Source: Chelonoidis abingdonii (lineage: Eukaryota; Chordata; Testudines; Testudinidae). From it: 64,000 nucleotides of DNA. The translations under genes and the position numbers were made by a program. The notes under the pieces are model-generated. The model did not search any database and was not told the origin of the DNA. It saw only the letters and a list, made by a program, of their open reading frames with translations. Positions 30,165-42,529 of the stretch are shown here, piece after piece. The stretch is taken from NCBI RefSeq assembly GCF_003597395.2, contig NC_133769.1, positions 373,951,295 to 374,015,294 on the forward strand. Direction: 5' to 3'. Every line of letters begins with the position of its first letter. The first letter of the stretch is position 1.

Positions 30165-33100
30165 GTTGCGCTGCGTTGCAGAGAGTGGGAGTGATGGGCT
30201 GAGTAGGGCTCATTCTCCCCTCTCAGTAAGTGCAGGTCCTTATGCTGCAGTGCAGTCCTACCATCCCAAGACAAGATGTGAATCCAGGTATCCTGGTCAA
30301 ATCCAAACAGAGAGAGTTCAAGTTCCATCACGTAAATGATTTCTGCCTTTCAGTCCCAATCTGCAGAGCAGTGCAGCTGTACATGTCTCTCCCAGAAAGG
30401 GTGGCTCTGTGCAGGTATGCAGAGCTGGTGAGGCCTTGGAGCTCAAAGTGACCTGGTCGGATCAAACTGCCTCCACTGTGGGACAGGGGAATGACTCCTT
30501 GGCTTATTTCCACCTCTAAAGTGACTGAGCTCCCTGTCCTGGTGGGGGCAGAGTTGAAGTTGCCAGTGCCAATTCTGTCACTGTGACACCCTTTCACCCA
30601 GACAGGCCTCTGCAATGGAGAGGTGAGCACATGAATAATGGAGCAGCCAAGAGAGGCACTGAATAGACCCTTCTGCAGAGCCCAGCATCCCACGCCTGGG
30701 ACTCAGATTTCAGAGCAAAGTGCTGACACTGATCTGGCAGCATAGGTCTATCTGTGCCTGAGGCACACATCAGGGATCCGCAGAAGTTTCAGCCCTCGAA
30801 CACCATGCTCTGAGGCACTGGGGTCAGCAGTGACTGTGAAGGGAGAGTGCCCCCAACTGAGCCCCCGCACTGCAGCACAACCCCCTAATGCTGTGCTGGG
30901 GCACTGGGTCCAGCACTGACTGCCAGGGAAGAGCACCCCCTAGAGAGTCCCCACCATGCATCTTGTGTGTCATTTCTGGAAGTTTCCCATCCAAGCTGTT
31001 ATCCAGCCTGACCCTGCTGAAGCTGGTGTTTGAGAGTCTTTCAACATGAACTGTTGTGGCTGACACCAGCACAGAGCTGACTAGCAAACCAAAGGCTGGT
31101 GAGAGAGCTGCCTTCTGGGGAGAGGAAGAGGATGAGATTCTCGCAGACCGCTAGTTCTGTGTTAGGATAGGGGAAGCAGTCCTGTCCATCTCTGCCCTGG
31201 CTGTGCAGCAGGAAGTGCAGCCGGGGGCCAGGCAAGGGGAGATGTGGCTCAGGTTTTACATCCTGTCAGGATTAGAAACAAAGAAAACCTGTACTAAATC
31301 CAGGGAAAGCATCCAGTGCAGAGCAGAGACAGGGAGGGAGAAGGTGCAGGGCACCATAGGTCCCTATCCCCCCAAAAGTCATGAGCAGGGACAGGAAGGG
31401 GGATCCATGGGGATGGGATGGTGCCCATTTGCCCCCCAGGACTGGGAAGGTATGCATACTGTATGCGGGGGTCCCTTTCTCAATGTGTCAGATGCAGTTG
31501 GGGAGCCTACTTGTTTCCAGAAACCCATTTGAAGAGCACGAGAGCCCCCAAATATCAGTGCAACACCAAGCTCCCCAAACCCCTGTGTTGGTGCCACTCC
31601 TACCCCCAAAAACCAAGGGCTAGAACTGGCACTTCCCTCCCTACAACCCCTGGTGCAAGGGGTGAATTGGGGCAGGGATTGGACATGTCAGGGAGGAGGC
31701 GTGTCACCCTGTGCCCCTCTCAGCCTGGGTTCCGCCTTTCTAAGCTGTCCTCCCTGTCACCAGCAGGCCCAGCCTGCAGGCAGGGAGCCCAGCTGGAACC
31801 CTGCCCCAGCTGAGTCTCTGCTGTGCACATGTTATGCTGTGGCTTGGCAAACATCTGGCTCTGGGCTCCCGCCCCTCTGAGTGACGGCTCTTGGTGGGAG
31901 AGGCGAGGAGGCTGGCGCCAGTGTGGTCAGTGATCCCACGCACGGCTCCTTCTGCCTGATTGCATGCCAGGCACTCTGCCCGCCCCAGCCCTGGCACAGC
32001 TGCTGACCAGCTAAATGCAGCCTGGGAGTGGCCACTGCTTCTATTTCAGGAGCAGATTGTTTCTAGCTCCCGGCTACTACAGTGGGCTGCCGTGTGCTTG
32101 AGCCTTGGGGGAGGGAGAAGGGTCAGGGATCAGCCCCAGGAGCATCCTGCGCATGTGGCTGGGGTGAGGGGTTAGGTCCCAAGGCAGCACAGAGCATGGC
32201 CATCTGCACAGCTACTAGTACTGCCACTATACAGACTCACAGCTCCCCACAGCCCCAGGCAGCAGCAGGGCACACACAGGGACTTCCAACTGGAAACGCT
32301 GTCAGATCCTAGGCCCCCAGGCACAGCTAATCCAGAGCCAGCAGGCAGATGGGTCCATGGAGCATTACCCCTTTTCATACGGAGGGGCAGGAATGGTGGG
32401 CAGCTTGGGACATCTAGGGGCTGGATCCAGGACGACACAGCTCAGGCGATCGACAGAGTGCAGTACCCTGGCAGCTGAGCTGAGCCAGTGCCAAGTTAGT
32501 TGCAAAGTGCCTGAAGGGCCAAGAAACTGATCGCAGGTGCAGTGCTAAGGAGCAGAGTGTCTGACACTGCAAGCTCCATGAGGCACTGGAAAGCTCAGCA
32601 CTTTCCCAGAAGAGAAGAGGGGATGGACCCTGCCCCAGGATCTCCAGACAGACAACGGGGAGGGGTGGAAGTAAGTTCTTTATGGATGCCACAGAAAGGG
32701 TGGGGCTTCAGGAGGGACACAAATGTGGAACGAATGTGGAGGTGAGCGGCACCACTCAGGATGGGCCCTGAGAAGCTATGGTCTCTTATGGGCAGGCAGG
32801 GGTTGGGGCCTGGTGAGTGTCTGCAAAGTGGGCCTGGCAGGTATGGAAATCCCATGAATATGGGTAATGTGGGGGAGCTGTGGAGACCACCAAGTGCGGA
32901 GCTGACATACGGAGCTCAGGCTGGCACCACTGGCAGAGCAGCAGGGAGTTGAAGAGGGAGTTGGGAAGGGACAGCAGTGGGGATGCTGTATGGGGCAGGG
33001 GCGCTGCTGTGTTATGGGGCTGGAGAAGAGGAGTACAGTGATTGGGCTGGAAGTGGTGAAGAATGCATGAGGCCAGGCAATGAGGACTCAAAGAGGATGT

Positions 33101-33535
33101 CTAGGTTATGAGCCTGAATGATGGAGAGGGTGGGAGTGGGTAGGTGTTGCTGAGAATGACTGAGAATTGTTCAGGGGATTGGGGCTGAGCTTTTGCCATG
33201 CAGAGGTGAGGATAAAATGCCCAGGAGACATTAGCAGCAGGCCACAAAGCAGGATCTGACACATCAGAACAGAGATGAGAGTCACTGTGGGGAGATCAGT
33301 GTTGAGTCCCGTGGGACCTCCCAGCAGAAAAGAGGGGGAGGAACCACCAACAAGGGGGACAAAGAGGTAACAGGAGAGCCAAGAGGGGGTGGTGCAGGAA
33401 GCATGAGAGGCCCTAGAGAGGAAAAGGCCATGAGAGGTCTTGGCGAGAGCACTCCGGTGAAATGAAGGGGGAGGGTCCAGCAAGGGGGAAGCAGCCACAC
33501 ACTCCATGGGGTTAGGGGAGTGTACAAAGGGATGG
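30165..33535. other. DCHS1 intron 2, unassigned segment
   Basis: About 3.4 kb holds no gene, RNA or element that I can name. The only pattern is a rise in purine content after about 32.9 kb. Confidence 0.45.
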
Positions 33536-34290
33536 GAAGGGCAGCAGGGGTGGGGGGGGAGTATATGAGGAGGAACATAGGAGAGGGCATATCAGGGAGT
33601 AGAGGAGAAAAGTATAGGAGCATGTGAGGGGGCTGAGGACGGGTGAGAGAGGGCAGGGAGTGTGTGAGGGGAGTGTTAGGGGGAGCATGGGAGAGGAGCA
33701 GTGGGAGTACATGGGGCAGGGGGCTGGGCTAGGTTGGGGGAAGGAAGTGTGTGAGGAGGAGGATAGGACAGGAGGGCAGTGGGGGTTGGGGAGCAGAGTG
33801 TCTGAGGGGAAGGGGAGTGTGTCGGGGGCTGGGTGAGAGAATTTGGAGGGGGAAGTGTGTGATAGAGCTGGGGACTGGACGTGGGAAGGAACCATATGGA
33901 AATGTGAGAGGGCAATGGGAGATGGGATGGGGGAATGTATGTGGGGCGCTGTATGAGGGAGACAGGAGGAGAACATGTAAGGAGGTGGGGGAGGGTAATT
34001 TATGAGTGGAGGAGAGTGTGAGGGACATGGGGAGGGGAGTGTCTGAGGGGATGGGGAGCTTGTCAAAGGGGTTGGGATGGGGAACATATGAGGGGTGGGG
34101 AGTGTCTGAGGAGGAGGGGAATGTATGAACAGGACAGGAGAGAAGGTGTGAGAGAGAGGGGGATGGGGAGAAGGAAGAGGAGTGTGTGAGGGGCTAGGGA
34201 TGGGGTGGGGAGCATGTGAGGGGTCTGGGGATTGGGGTGGGAGGGGAGGAAGCATAGTATGGGGAGAGAAGAGGAGTGTGTGAGGGGGCT
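33536..34290. repeat. Purine-rich minisatellite (GGGGAGTGTGTGAGG type)
   Basis: Some 750 bases consist almost wholly of degenerate units of 25-45 bases containing GGGGAGTGTGTGAGGGG or close variants. Long proline-rich frames on the opposite strand are composition artefacts. The plus strand has many G-runs. Confidence 0.8.
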
Positions 34291-34439
34291 GGGGCCTCTC
34301 CGCTGCAGTGGAAAAGCTGCTGCAGCTCCAGGGGAAATGCTACTTGAATTAATCATGGCGCTGGCTGCCGTGCCAAGCCCAGGAGGAGGTTGCTGGCAAG
34401 GGGAGGAAATAACTTTCACAGGAATTTGGAACAAACGTG

Positions 34440-34680
34440 GCTCTTCTGGCTGTAACAGCAACACTCACCTCCCTCACAACTTTCCTCCCCCATGTACCAC
34501 CACAGCCCCTTCCCCTCCTCCCATGGACCTTCCTGGCCCCCATACATCCCTCCACCTACTTCCCTTTTTCCCAGCACATCCCCCTCCCACCACCTGCCTC
34601 TCCTCTAATCACCACACTCTTCTCTCCCTCTTCCACATCTCCCCATCCATTCCCAGGGATTGCCCCCACTAGGTCCCTCA
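34440..34680. repeat. Pyrimidine-rich tract
   Basis: C/T-rich sequence with CCCCTCCC and CACCTCC blocks but no clear unit. It lies close to the purine-rich array, with opposite strand bias. Confidence 0.45.
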
Positions 34681-34979
34681 GGGGGAATCTGCAGCACAGA
34701 GCTCTGAAAATAGGATCACTTCCAAATCCCTTCTCCCATGAAAAAATTTGTGCACCATTATTTTCTCCCACCTGCCACCACTGCTCTCTCCGACTGCACA
34801 GTTTGTGTGCCATTATTATCCCCCCAAACCCACTCTCCAGGGAATAGTACGTGCACTATTATTAATTAATTATTATTATTATTAGATGCAAAACCCAAAA
34901 AACTCATTTCCTCACGTGCCTCCCTAGGACTTTCACACGTCATATCTAGTGCACTCTACACATCTGGTCATAGCTTATA

Positions 34980-36521
34980 CCTGATCTTGGACCTATATCA
35001 AGACAGAGGACATCAGAACCTGGCTGATGTCTTGGACTGACAATCACCTCATTAAGGTAGTGGCCATAGACCTTCCAGCAACAAAAAAGACCAATGATCT
35101 GTATTCAGCCACAAAGAGTCATGGATTTCAACCATTTCCAAAGCTTGCTAAAGGACAACAGCACGCACTCACAACACAAGGCGTCAAGCGTACTGTGAAT
35201 CATTACTATTCTACATTGGCCTTGACTGCTGACAAGCTGGTTCCCAAACTGCCCCTTGCTTCCCACTTCTCACACAGATCTTCTTGGTTTTCTGACATCC
35301 TGCACTGGATGAAGAGAGAGGTGCAGCAGCAGGCAGAAAACAAAGGCCATCAGCCAACAAAGGATCAAACATAAATTCCTCAAAGTCTATGCTGAGGCTG
35401 TATTACAGGGCAAGAGAACCTGTCTATCAGCCTCCATTGAAACTCCCAAATCTAGCCCCAAGGAGCAATCCAGGGTGGTAAGCTGCTTCATCAACCTTTG
35501 GTGCCTAGAGTCTGCATCAGAGCTGAGCACCAAGCGCCGCAAAGAACTATCACACACATTCGGGAAGCCTTCTCAAAATGCCCGGATCTGCCCTGCCTGC
35601 ACCCACCAGCTAACAGCCCCCCTGCAGAATTCAGCACTATCAACCAGGAGATACTGCTGTTTCACCTGAGGTGAGAGACATCCAAGGGAATGCACTAAAA
35701 TGGTTTGAGTCCTCCCTGGAGGGATGCACCCAAAGAGTTGTGATGGGAGACTGCACCTCCACCACTAGACCTCTCACCTGCAGGGCTCCACAAGGATCAA
35801 TTGATATTTTCTCTCTTATCCTTTTCAACATCGACATGCAACCACTAAATGGTTAGACAACACAGACTGAAGCACCAGCAATATGCAGATGACACACAGC
35901 TTTACCTATTCTTCACCACGTAGTACCACACCACTACCACCAACGTGATCCAGAGCTTTGATGAGATCAACTCATGAATGAAAGACAACTGGCTGAAACT
36001 GAACCCAAGCATGACAAAGGTGATACTGGTGGGAAAAGAAAAGTATTTTGAGGCATTTTCAGCCATGATGCAGTCTCCTTTGATTGAAAGTTCATATCCA
36101 CAATTGGCTAATTCAGTCTGTAGTCTAGAAGTACTCTTGGATTCCTCACAGAGCTCTCACATCGCAATGGTCATGAGTAATGTTTTCTACCATCTCTGGT
36201 TGGCTAGGAGACTCCATCCGATCCTGACAGGCAAAGACCTGGACTCAGTTATTCATGCCTTCATCACCTCTGAGCTGGACTACAATGATGTGATATACCT
36301 CAGCATGAAACCTTCAGCACTTAGGAAACTCCAGCTAGTATTGAAAGCTGCAGAATGTCTCTTCAACAACACAGGCTACGGTAAGAAATATCACACCTGT
36401 CCCCACTTGCTACATCGGCTTCTCTTAAGCATTTTGAATCAAGTTCAAGGTCTCGGTTCTTATCTTCAGAGTGCTCTTAGGTATCCTGGGCCCAGGCCAT
36501 AAAGACTATCTAAAGATCTGG
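34980..36521 (+). mobile_element. L2 LINE, RT and C-terminal part
   Basis: Plus-strand frames encode an L2-type reverse transcriptase. They include GNALKWFESSLEG and PLTCRAPQGS at about 35686-35805, QQYADDTQLYL at about 35876-35910, WLKLNPSMTKVILVG near 35990-36035 and the SELDYNDVIYLSMKP region near 36270-36315. Stops and one or more frameshifts make it inactive. The 3' part continues at 36665 after a Penelope-like insertion. Confidence 0.85.
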
Positions 36522-36532
36522 GATGAAGACAG

Positions 36533-36653
36533 GTTTCAGAATAGCAGCCGTGTTAGTCTGTATCCGCAAAAAGAACAGGAGTACTTGTGGCACCTTAGAG
36601 ACTAACAAATTTATTTGAGCATAAGCTTTCGTGGGCTACAGCCCACTTCATCA
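36533..36653 (-). mobile_element. Penelope-like element 3' end inserted in L2
   Basis: The minus strand carries the conserved end: CACGAAAGCTTATGCTC, TTAGTCTCTAAGGTGCCAC and CTAACACGGCTGCTATTCTG. It is flanked by an 11-base duplication, GATGAAGACAG, at 36522-36532 and 36654-36664. The copy is strongly 5'-truncated. Confidence 0.8.
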
Positions 36654-36664
36654 GATGAAGACAG

Positions 36665-36900
36665 TAGCTGATTGTTTGTTCCTCCAGCACAATGGAACTC
36701 TCAACAATAAGAGTGAAGCTAACCTGTGCAGGAGACAGAAACTTCTCTAGGGGCAGCGTGAGACTGAGGAATGAACTCACCCAGGAACTAAGAACCATCA
36801 CAGAACTCACCACTTTCCCCTCCAAGTGCAGAGCACGTCTTTGATCCTACCTTCTGTAATACAAACACATAGCAACATCTATATTTATTTTAAAAAAAAT
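36665..36900 (+). mobile_element. L2 LINE, 3' continuation
   Basis: Sequence resumes directly after the duplicated target. It has residues of the RNSLTQELRTITEL-type L2 C-terminal segment (AATGAACTCACCCAGGAACT near 36765) and ends in an A/T-rich stretch. Confidence 0.6.
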
Positions 36901-37509
36901 AATTTAAAAAACATACCTAAACAAGACACTTCACTGCACACACTTCTCCAGCTGGTGAGAGGATGAGAGAACAAACAACACATGACAGATGTGTAGTCAT
37001 GTTGCTTAATGCACTACTGGAAGGCACTCAAATACTACGTCATGAGTGCAGTACCAAAACCTACACAGAATAGAATAGAATTGAATAGAATCCACTCCAT
37101 CACTATCTTCAATGGAACAGTTAATGCACCATTATTTACCACCCCCATCACTCTCTCCAGTGAACAGTCTCTGTACTATAGTATCTAAGGAGCTCTGAGT
37201 CTGACTGTGAGCTGCTAAGGCAGGCGTGGCTGTCAAGACACCACCATCCCATTGTGCAGCAATGCGTGTGGGTAATGCCTCCACTCGCCACTGCTCACAT
37301 GTCTTCAGCCAAGAGGGAACGAACTGCAGTGGTTGAGAGTGGCAGTGCAAACTGTCTGCATTGTGCCCCTCTGGGGCCTGGACAACTCCCTGAGCTTCTC
37401 AGACTCAGTTCCTCCTCAATGGGTCTCAGATACACTCCCCCGGCTCTGCTGGGCTCAGATGCCCTTGCTGCAGTTCAGCTATTTGCCATAATCCCTTGGT
37501 CTGGTTTCA

Positions 37510-38650
37510 TCTCTCCAGGGCTCAGATATTTAATACCATTTTTTGATGAAATCACAAGTTTAGTTGATAAAGGTAACTGTATTGACACAATAGACAGACT
37601 TCTGCAAGGCATTTCAGTGCCATGTGATCTTCTGATCCAAATATTAATTCACTGACAAATAGATTAAAAACTAGCAAACAGACCACAAAAAATAATGGTA
37701 CGGATCTGTTGTCAGCCCAATGCTATTCAATTTCTTTTATGAATAATTTGGTAGAAAATATGAAATCACTGCTGGATAGCTTATCACTTGGCAAATTCAG
37801 CTCATTTGAACAAAACGTGTTTTAATATAGCCAAATGCAAGATGGAACATAGGTCAGTTATAGGGAGGGAGACTGTATTTTTGGAAAGCAGTGATATTAA
37901 AAATGACTCAGTGATCATGGTGAAAACCAGCTGAACTTGAGTTCCCAGCAGGATCCTTGGTTGTATGAGCAGGGGACTACCCAATAGGAATAGGAAAGTG
38001 GTGTTACCTCTGTATACAGCATTGGTGAGACCATTATTGGAATGGTTTGGGGCCTGGAACCCCTGACGTATAGCAAGAGACTATATCTATTTAGATTATC
38101 CAACAGAAGGTGAAGGTCAAGCTGGTGTGCTGAAACCAGTCATGTTGGCCAAAACTGTCTCGTTGTTTCCTTGTTCTCCCATCAGTTTGTATCCACCAGT
38201 TGTCTTTTGTCCTGTACTTAGATTGTGAGAGCTCTTTGGGGCAGGGGCTATCTTTTGGCTCTGTGTTTTCACTGGGGCTCCCTGGCATTACAGCAATAGA
38301 AATAATAAGATGACTCAGTCACGATTTGGAAGTATCTACATGGCAAGGAGATTCCTGAGAGAACGTGGCTCTTTATCTCACAGACAAAGGCACAATGAAA
38401 TCCAATGGCTGGGAATTGTAGCTAGATAAATTCAGACTGGAAATAAGATGCAGATTTTTAAGAGTGCAGGGAATGAACCACTGCAACAACTTACCCAGGG
38501 ATGCAGCAGATTCTCCATCATTCAGAGTCTGTAAATGGAGACAGGGTGTCCTTCTGAAAGAACCATTCTAGCTCAGCCAGACGTTCGGGGCTGGACAGAG
38601 GAGTTACTTAGTGGGATTCTCTGTCCTGGACTCTGCAGGAGGTCCGACTG
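37510..38650 (+). mobile_element. CR1/L3-like LINE fragment, old
   Basis: Heavily decayed CR1-like order is visible. An FFDEITSLVDKGNCID segment lies near 37540-37590, and a CCAATGCTATTCAATTTC RT block near 37717. A CTAGATAAATTCAGACTGGA block is near 38420. The 3' end of AGGAGGTCCGACTGGAT type is near 38637. Confidence 0.7.
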
Positions 38651-38654
38651 GATC

Positions 38655-39445
38655 ATGAGACACTAAAAACTAGGGATTTGTGCCCCCTGGGCTCTGCTCG
38701 GTTCCTCAGGCCTGGCTCCCCCTTGCTAGGGCTCAGTGCCGAGCCTAGTTGCCTGCCAGGCTCCTTTCCCATCCTCTCACGTTTCCCGGCTCAGAGGAAG
38801 CAGCAGCAGATGTGTGAGCTGTTTGCTTTGTGCTGTGGCCACGTGGGAGTTACCTGCACTCAGCCCAGACATGCTGTTTCCAAACGAAACATGAGGACTG
38901 AGCCAAAGGCCCGAAATCCAGCCAAACTCTCAGTCACTTTGGCCTGCTTGGACAGTTCCCTCTGCTTGCATGATTCAGAGCGAGAAGAGCCTCCAGCTGC
39001 AACCCCACTACACAAGGAGTGGAGGCCCGCTGCCCAGGACCTGCTCCAGCCGCTAACAGCCACAGCTGCCCTCCCTCCAGGGCAGGTGCGGAGTCTGTGG
39101 AAGTTCAGTCAGAGACAAGAGAGGCCTTCAGAGGCAATGTTCCTCCTTCCCAGGCCCTGCACCAGAGACCCAGGCTCCCCCTCCTCCTTCACTCTGAGCC
39201 AGGGACTCTCCTGGTCCCTTCCCCTTTTTCCCCCTGCTGCTCCCGACAGGCACAGAACTCTTCCAGTCCCTTCTCCCGCAATTGCATTTCCAGAACCCTA
39301 CTGCATTTCCCCTCACAACTCGTGAACCAAACAGAAAAGTGCTGAGAGAGGCCTCCTTACAGGGGCATGGGCCGGGGATCGGTGACTGCTGTGGGCCACA
39401 CCAGCCCCCACGGCTCACCGTACTTCAGCATCGCAGTCAGACCCA
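38655..39445. other. DCHS1 intron 2, unassigned segment
   Basis: No gene or repeat is recognised. The open frames match nothing that I know. Confidence 0.4.
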
Positions 39446-41480
39446 CAGCTCACCCTCCACACACTCCTCACCCCTCTCTACTCACCTTCCCCCATTGGCT
39501 CAGAGCCACACCCACCCACTTCTGTTCACCTTCCCTTACGACATCAGAGCTACCCCTGCCCGCCACCAGTCACCTTCCTCCCACTGCCTCAGAGCCACCC
39601 CCCCCACCTTTCCCCCCACTGCCTCAGTCACTGCTCACCCCCCTCTGCTCACCTTCCCCCTACCAGCTCAGAGCCACAGCTCAACCCCCTCCGCTCATCT
39701 TCCCCCCACTGCCTCGGAGCTACCCCTCACCCCCACTGCTCACCTTCCTCCACTGCCTCAGAGCCACCCTTCACCCCCTTCCACTCACCTTCCCACCCCT
39801 CCCCCACCCCTACCCCCCCCACCCCCCCCCCCCCCCCCCACCCCCCTACCCCCCCCCCCCCCCTTTCCCCACCACCCCCCTACCTCCCACCTTTCAACCC
39901 CCCCCCCCCCCCCCCCCCCCCCCAATTACCTCAGAAGCCAGCCCCTCACCCCCCACCTTTCCTTCCCCACCCACCCTACCAGAGCCACCCCTCACCCCCT
40001 CCCCTACCCTAACCCGTACCCCCTACCACCCCCACCCCCCCACCCCCCCCCACCCCCCCCCCTACACCCCTCGCCCTCCTACCCCCCCACCTTACACAAT
40101 CCCCCCCCCCCCCCCACATCCCCACACCCTTCCCACACCCCCCCCCCCCCTACCCCACACCCCTCCCTTACCCCCCCCCCCTACAACACACAAACCACCA
40201 CCCCCCCCATGCTGACCTTCCCACCACCGCCTCACACGACCCCAAACCCCACCCCCCCCAGCTTACCACACTTTTACACCCCCCCTGCTTTTTCACCCCC
40301 ACCTCCAACCACCCCCCCCCCCCCCCCCCCACCCTCCCCCACAAGCCAACCCTCATCCCCCCTCCCCCCTTACCCTTCCTACCCCCCCCACCCCCCCCAG
40401 TCACCCTCACTCCCCCCCACCCCACCCCCCCCCCACGCACTCCCCCCCCACCCCTATTAACCCCGCCAACCCCCTACCCACCTTACCGCCCCCCCCCCCC
40501 CACCTACCCTCCCCCCCCACCCCTCCCCCGGTACCCCCCCTCCCCCCCACACCCTCACCCCCCCCTTTTCCCCCCCACCCCCCCCCCCCCCCCCCCCCCA
40601 TTCCCCCCCCCCACCCCCCCACCCCCCCCCCCTCCCCCCCCCTCCACCCATACCCCACCCCCTCTCCCACCCCCCTCCACCCCCACCCACCCTCCACCCC
40701 CCCACACCCCCCCCCCTCCCCCCCCACCCCCCACCTTCCTCCCACCCCCCCCACCCCCCCCCTGCTCATCTTCCCCCCTACTGCCTCAGAGCCACCCATC
40801 ACCCCCCTACACTCACCTTCCCCCACCACCTCAGAGCCACCCCTCAAACCCAACCACTCACCTTCCTCCCACTGCCTCAGTCATCTCACCCCCCTCCACT
40901 CACCTTCCCCTCCACTGCCTCAGAGCCACTCCTCAAACCCAATCGTTCACGTTCCCCCCCACTGCCTCAGAGCCACCCCTCAAAACCCACCGCTCACCTT
41001 CCCCCCCACTGTCTCAGTCACCCCTCACCCCCCTCCCCTCACCTTCCCCCTCTGCCTCAGAGCTACTCCCTACTGCTCACCTTCCCCTGTATTGCCTCAG
41101 AGCCACCCCTCTCCCCCCACTGCTCATCTTCGCCCCACTGTCTCAGTCACTCCACCCCCCTCCGCCCACCTTCCCTCCCACCGTCTCAGAGCCACCCCCA
41201 CCCCCCTCTGCTCACCTTCCTCCCACTGTCTCAGAGCCACCCCTCACCCACCTCTGCTCACCTTCCCCCCACCGCCTCAGAGCTACCCCCACCCTCTCCC
41301 CTCACCTTCCCCCCACCGTCTCAGTCACCCCTCGCACCCTTTCGCTCACCTTCCTCCCACTGTCTCAGAGCCACCCCTCACCTGCCTCCACTTACCTCCC
41401 CCCAATTGTCTCAGTCACCCGTCACTGTCCTCCACTCACCTTCCCCCCACCGCCTCAGTCACCTCCTGCCCCCAATAACT
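39446..41480. repeat. C-rich minisatellite with near-homopolymer core
   Basis: Units of about 42-47 bases with CTCACCTTCCCCCCACTGCC and TCAGAGCCACCCCTCA flank both sides (39446-39790 and 40765-41480). The core at about 39790-40760 is almost only C with scattered T and A, and the unit can no longer be followed. The core may be badly resolved array sequence. Confidence 0.85.
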
Positions 41481-42239
41481 CAACTTCCCTGCAGCGCCAC
41501 CTCTTACCCCTTGCTCACGTCAGACAGACACCCACACACTGGCTTCTCACGTATTTCCCCCTCCATGGACTTGCCATGTTATGGAGAAAATCCCTTCCCT
41601 CTGCCCATCTCTGCTCCTGATTCCGAAGCAGCCCCCCTGCATCTCTCATCCCAGACTGCACCTGCAGATTTCATCCACCCTTCACCCCAGACCTCTCATT
41701 TCTCTCCCAGCTGGCTGCAGGCACACAAAGCAGCAGCGTCCCGTCCCCAGCATGCGCTGTCTCAGGGGTTTGTGAGGGATTTGGACAGTACTGAGCACTG
41801 ACGCTGGCTCCTAGATTATTATTAGGGAGGATCCACTGTTCAGTGATGAGGGTAGGAGACTGAGAGTCTAGATTCTTGGGTTCCTTTCCCAGCTCTGAAC
41901 AAACCAACTTTGACAGATTGAAGAAGTTCCATGTATCTCAAAGACACTAATCACACACTTTCATAGAAGTCAAATCCCAGTCCAGCACCAGGGGGCCCCT
42001 GATCTCAGTCACAGGCTCTAAACCCCAGGTCCTGCTGCAACCCCACACAAGGTGTGTATAGGGGAACTCCACTCTGACCTATACAGCTACTAGTCCCTGA
42101 CCCCTTCCCCTGCCAGGTCAGCTCCTCCCACTCATCCACCCCAGGACCTGATTCCTCTCCCACTGCCCCATCTTCTCTGCCCTCCACGTCCTTTCCTCTG
42201 CCCACGTATAATATCCCCCACCACTGGCCTTGATCACTT

Positions 42240-42500
42240 TTCCTGCCTGACCATCAGACTGCTGTGAACCCCAGGCCTCTCCCCTTGCCTGGCCACCCCT
42301 GCCTTGTACCCCAGGCCCCTCCCCCTGCCTTGTACCCCAGACCCCTCTCCCTGCCTGGCCACCTCCCACCCTCTACCCCACGCATCTCCCCATGCCTGGC
42401 CACCCTCACCCCTCCGCTTGCCTGACTACCCTCCACTCCAAGCCTCTCCCCCTGCCTGGCCACCCCCCAGCCCGGCCATCCCCACCCTGCACCGCAGGGT
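42240..42500. repeat. Minisatellite just downstream of DCHS1 exon 2
   Basis: Degenerate units contain CCTGCCTGGCCACCC, TGTACCCCAGGCCCCTCCCC and close variants, about 40-60 bases apart. It lies in intron 2, within 30-290 bases of the exon 2 donor, and keeps an open but non-coding reading frame behind the exon. Confidence 0.75.
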
Positions 42501-42529
42501 GTCCTCCATCTGTCCAGCTGTCCCCTCAC

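Noticed and set aside
31200..32950. Several overlapping open frames of 60-130 codons in intron 2
   Set aside because: They have no known domain, no splice support and no similarity I can recognise; the region is plain intron as far as I can see.
33512..34255. 247-codon Pro/Ser-rich open frame on the minus strand
   Set aside because: It lies in a purine-rich minisatellite and has only low-complexity residues.
39282..40460. 392-codon proline- and histidine-rich open frame
   Set aside because: It is a product of a C-rich repeat that lacks stop codons; no domain is visible and the sequence itself is doubtful.
42254..42529. Continuation of the exon 2 reading frame for another 92 codons
   Set aside because: A consensus GTGAGG donor lies at 42529, the DCHS1 protein continues in exon 3, and the extra residues come from a minisatellite.
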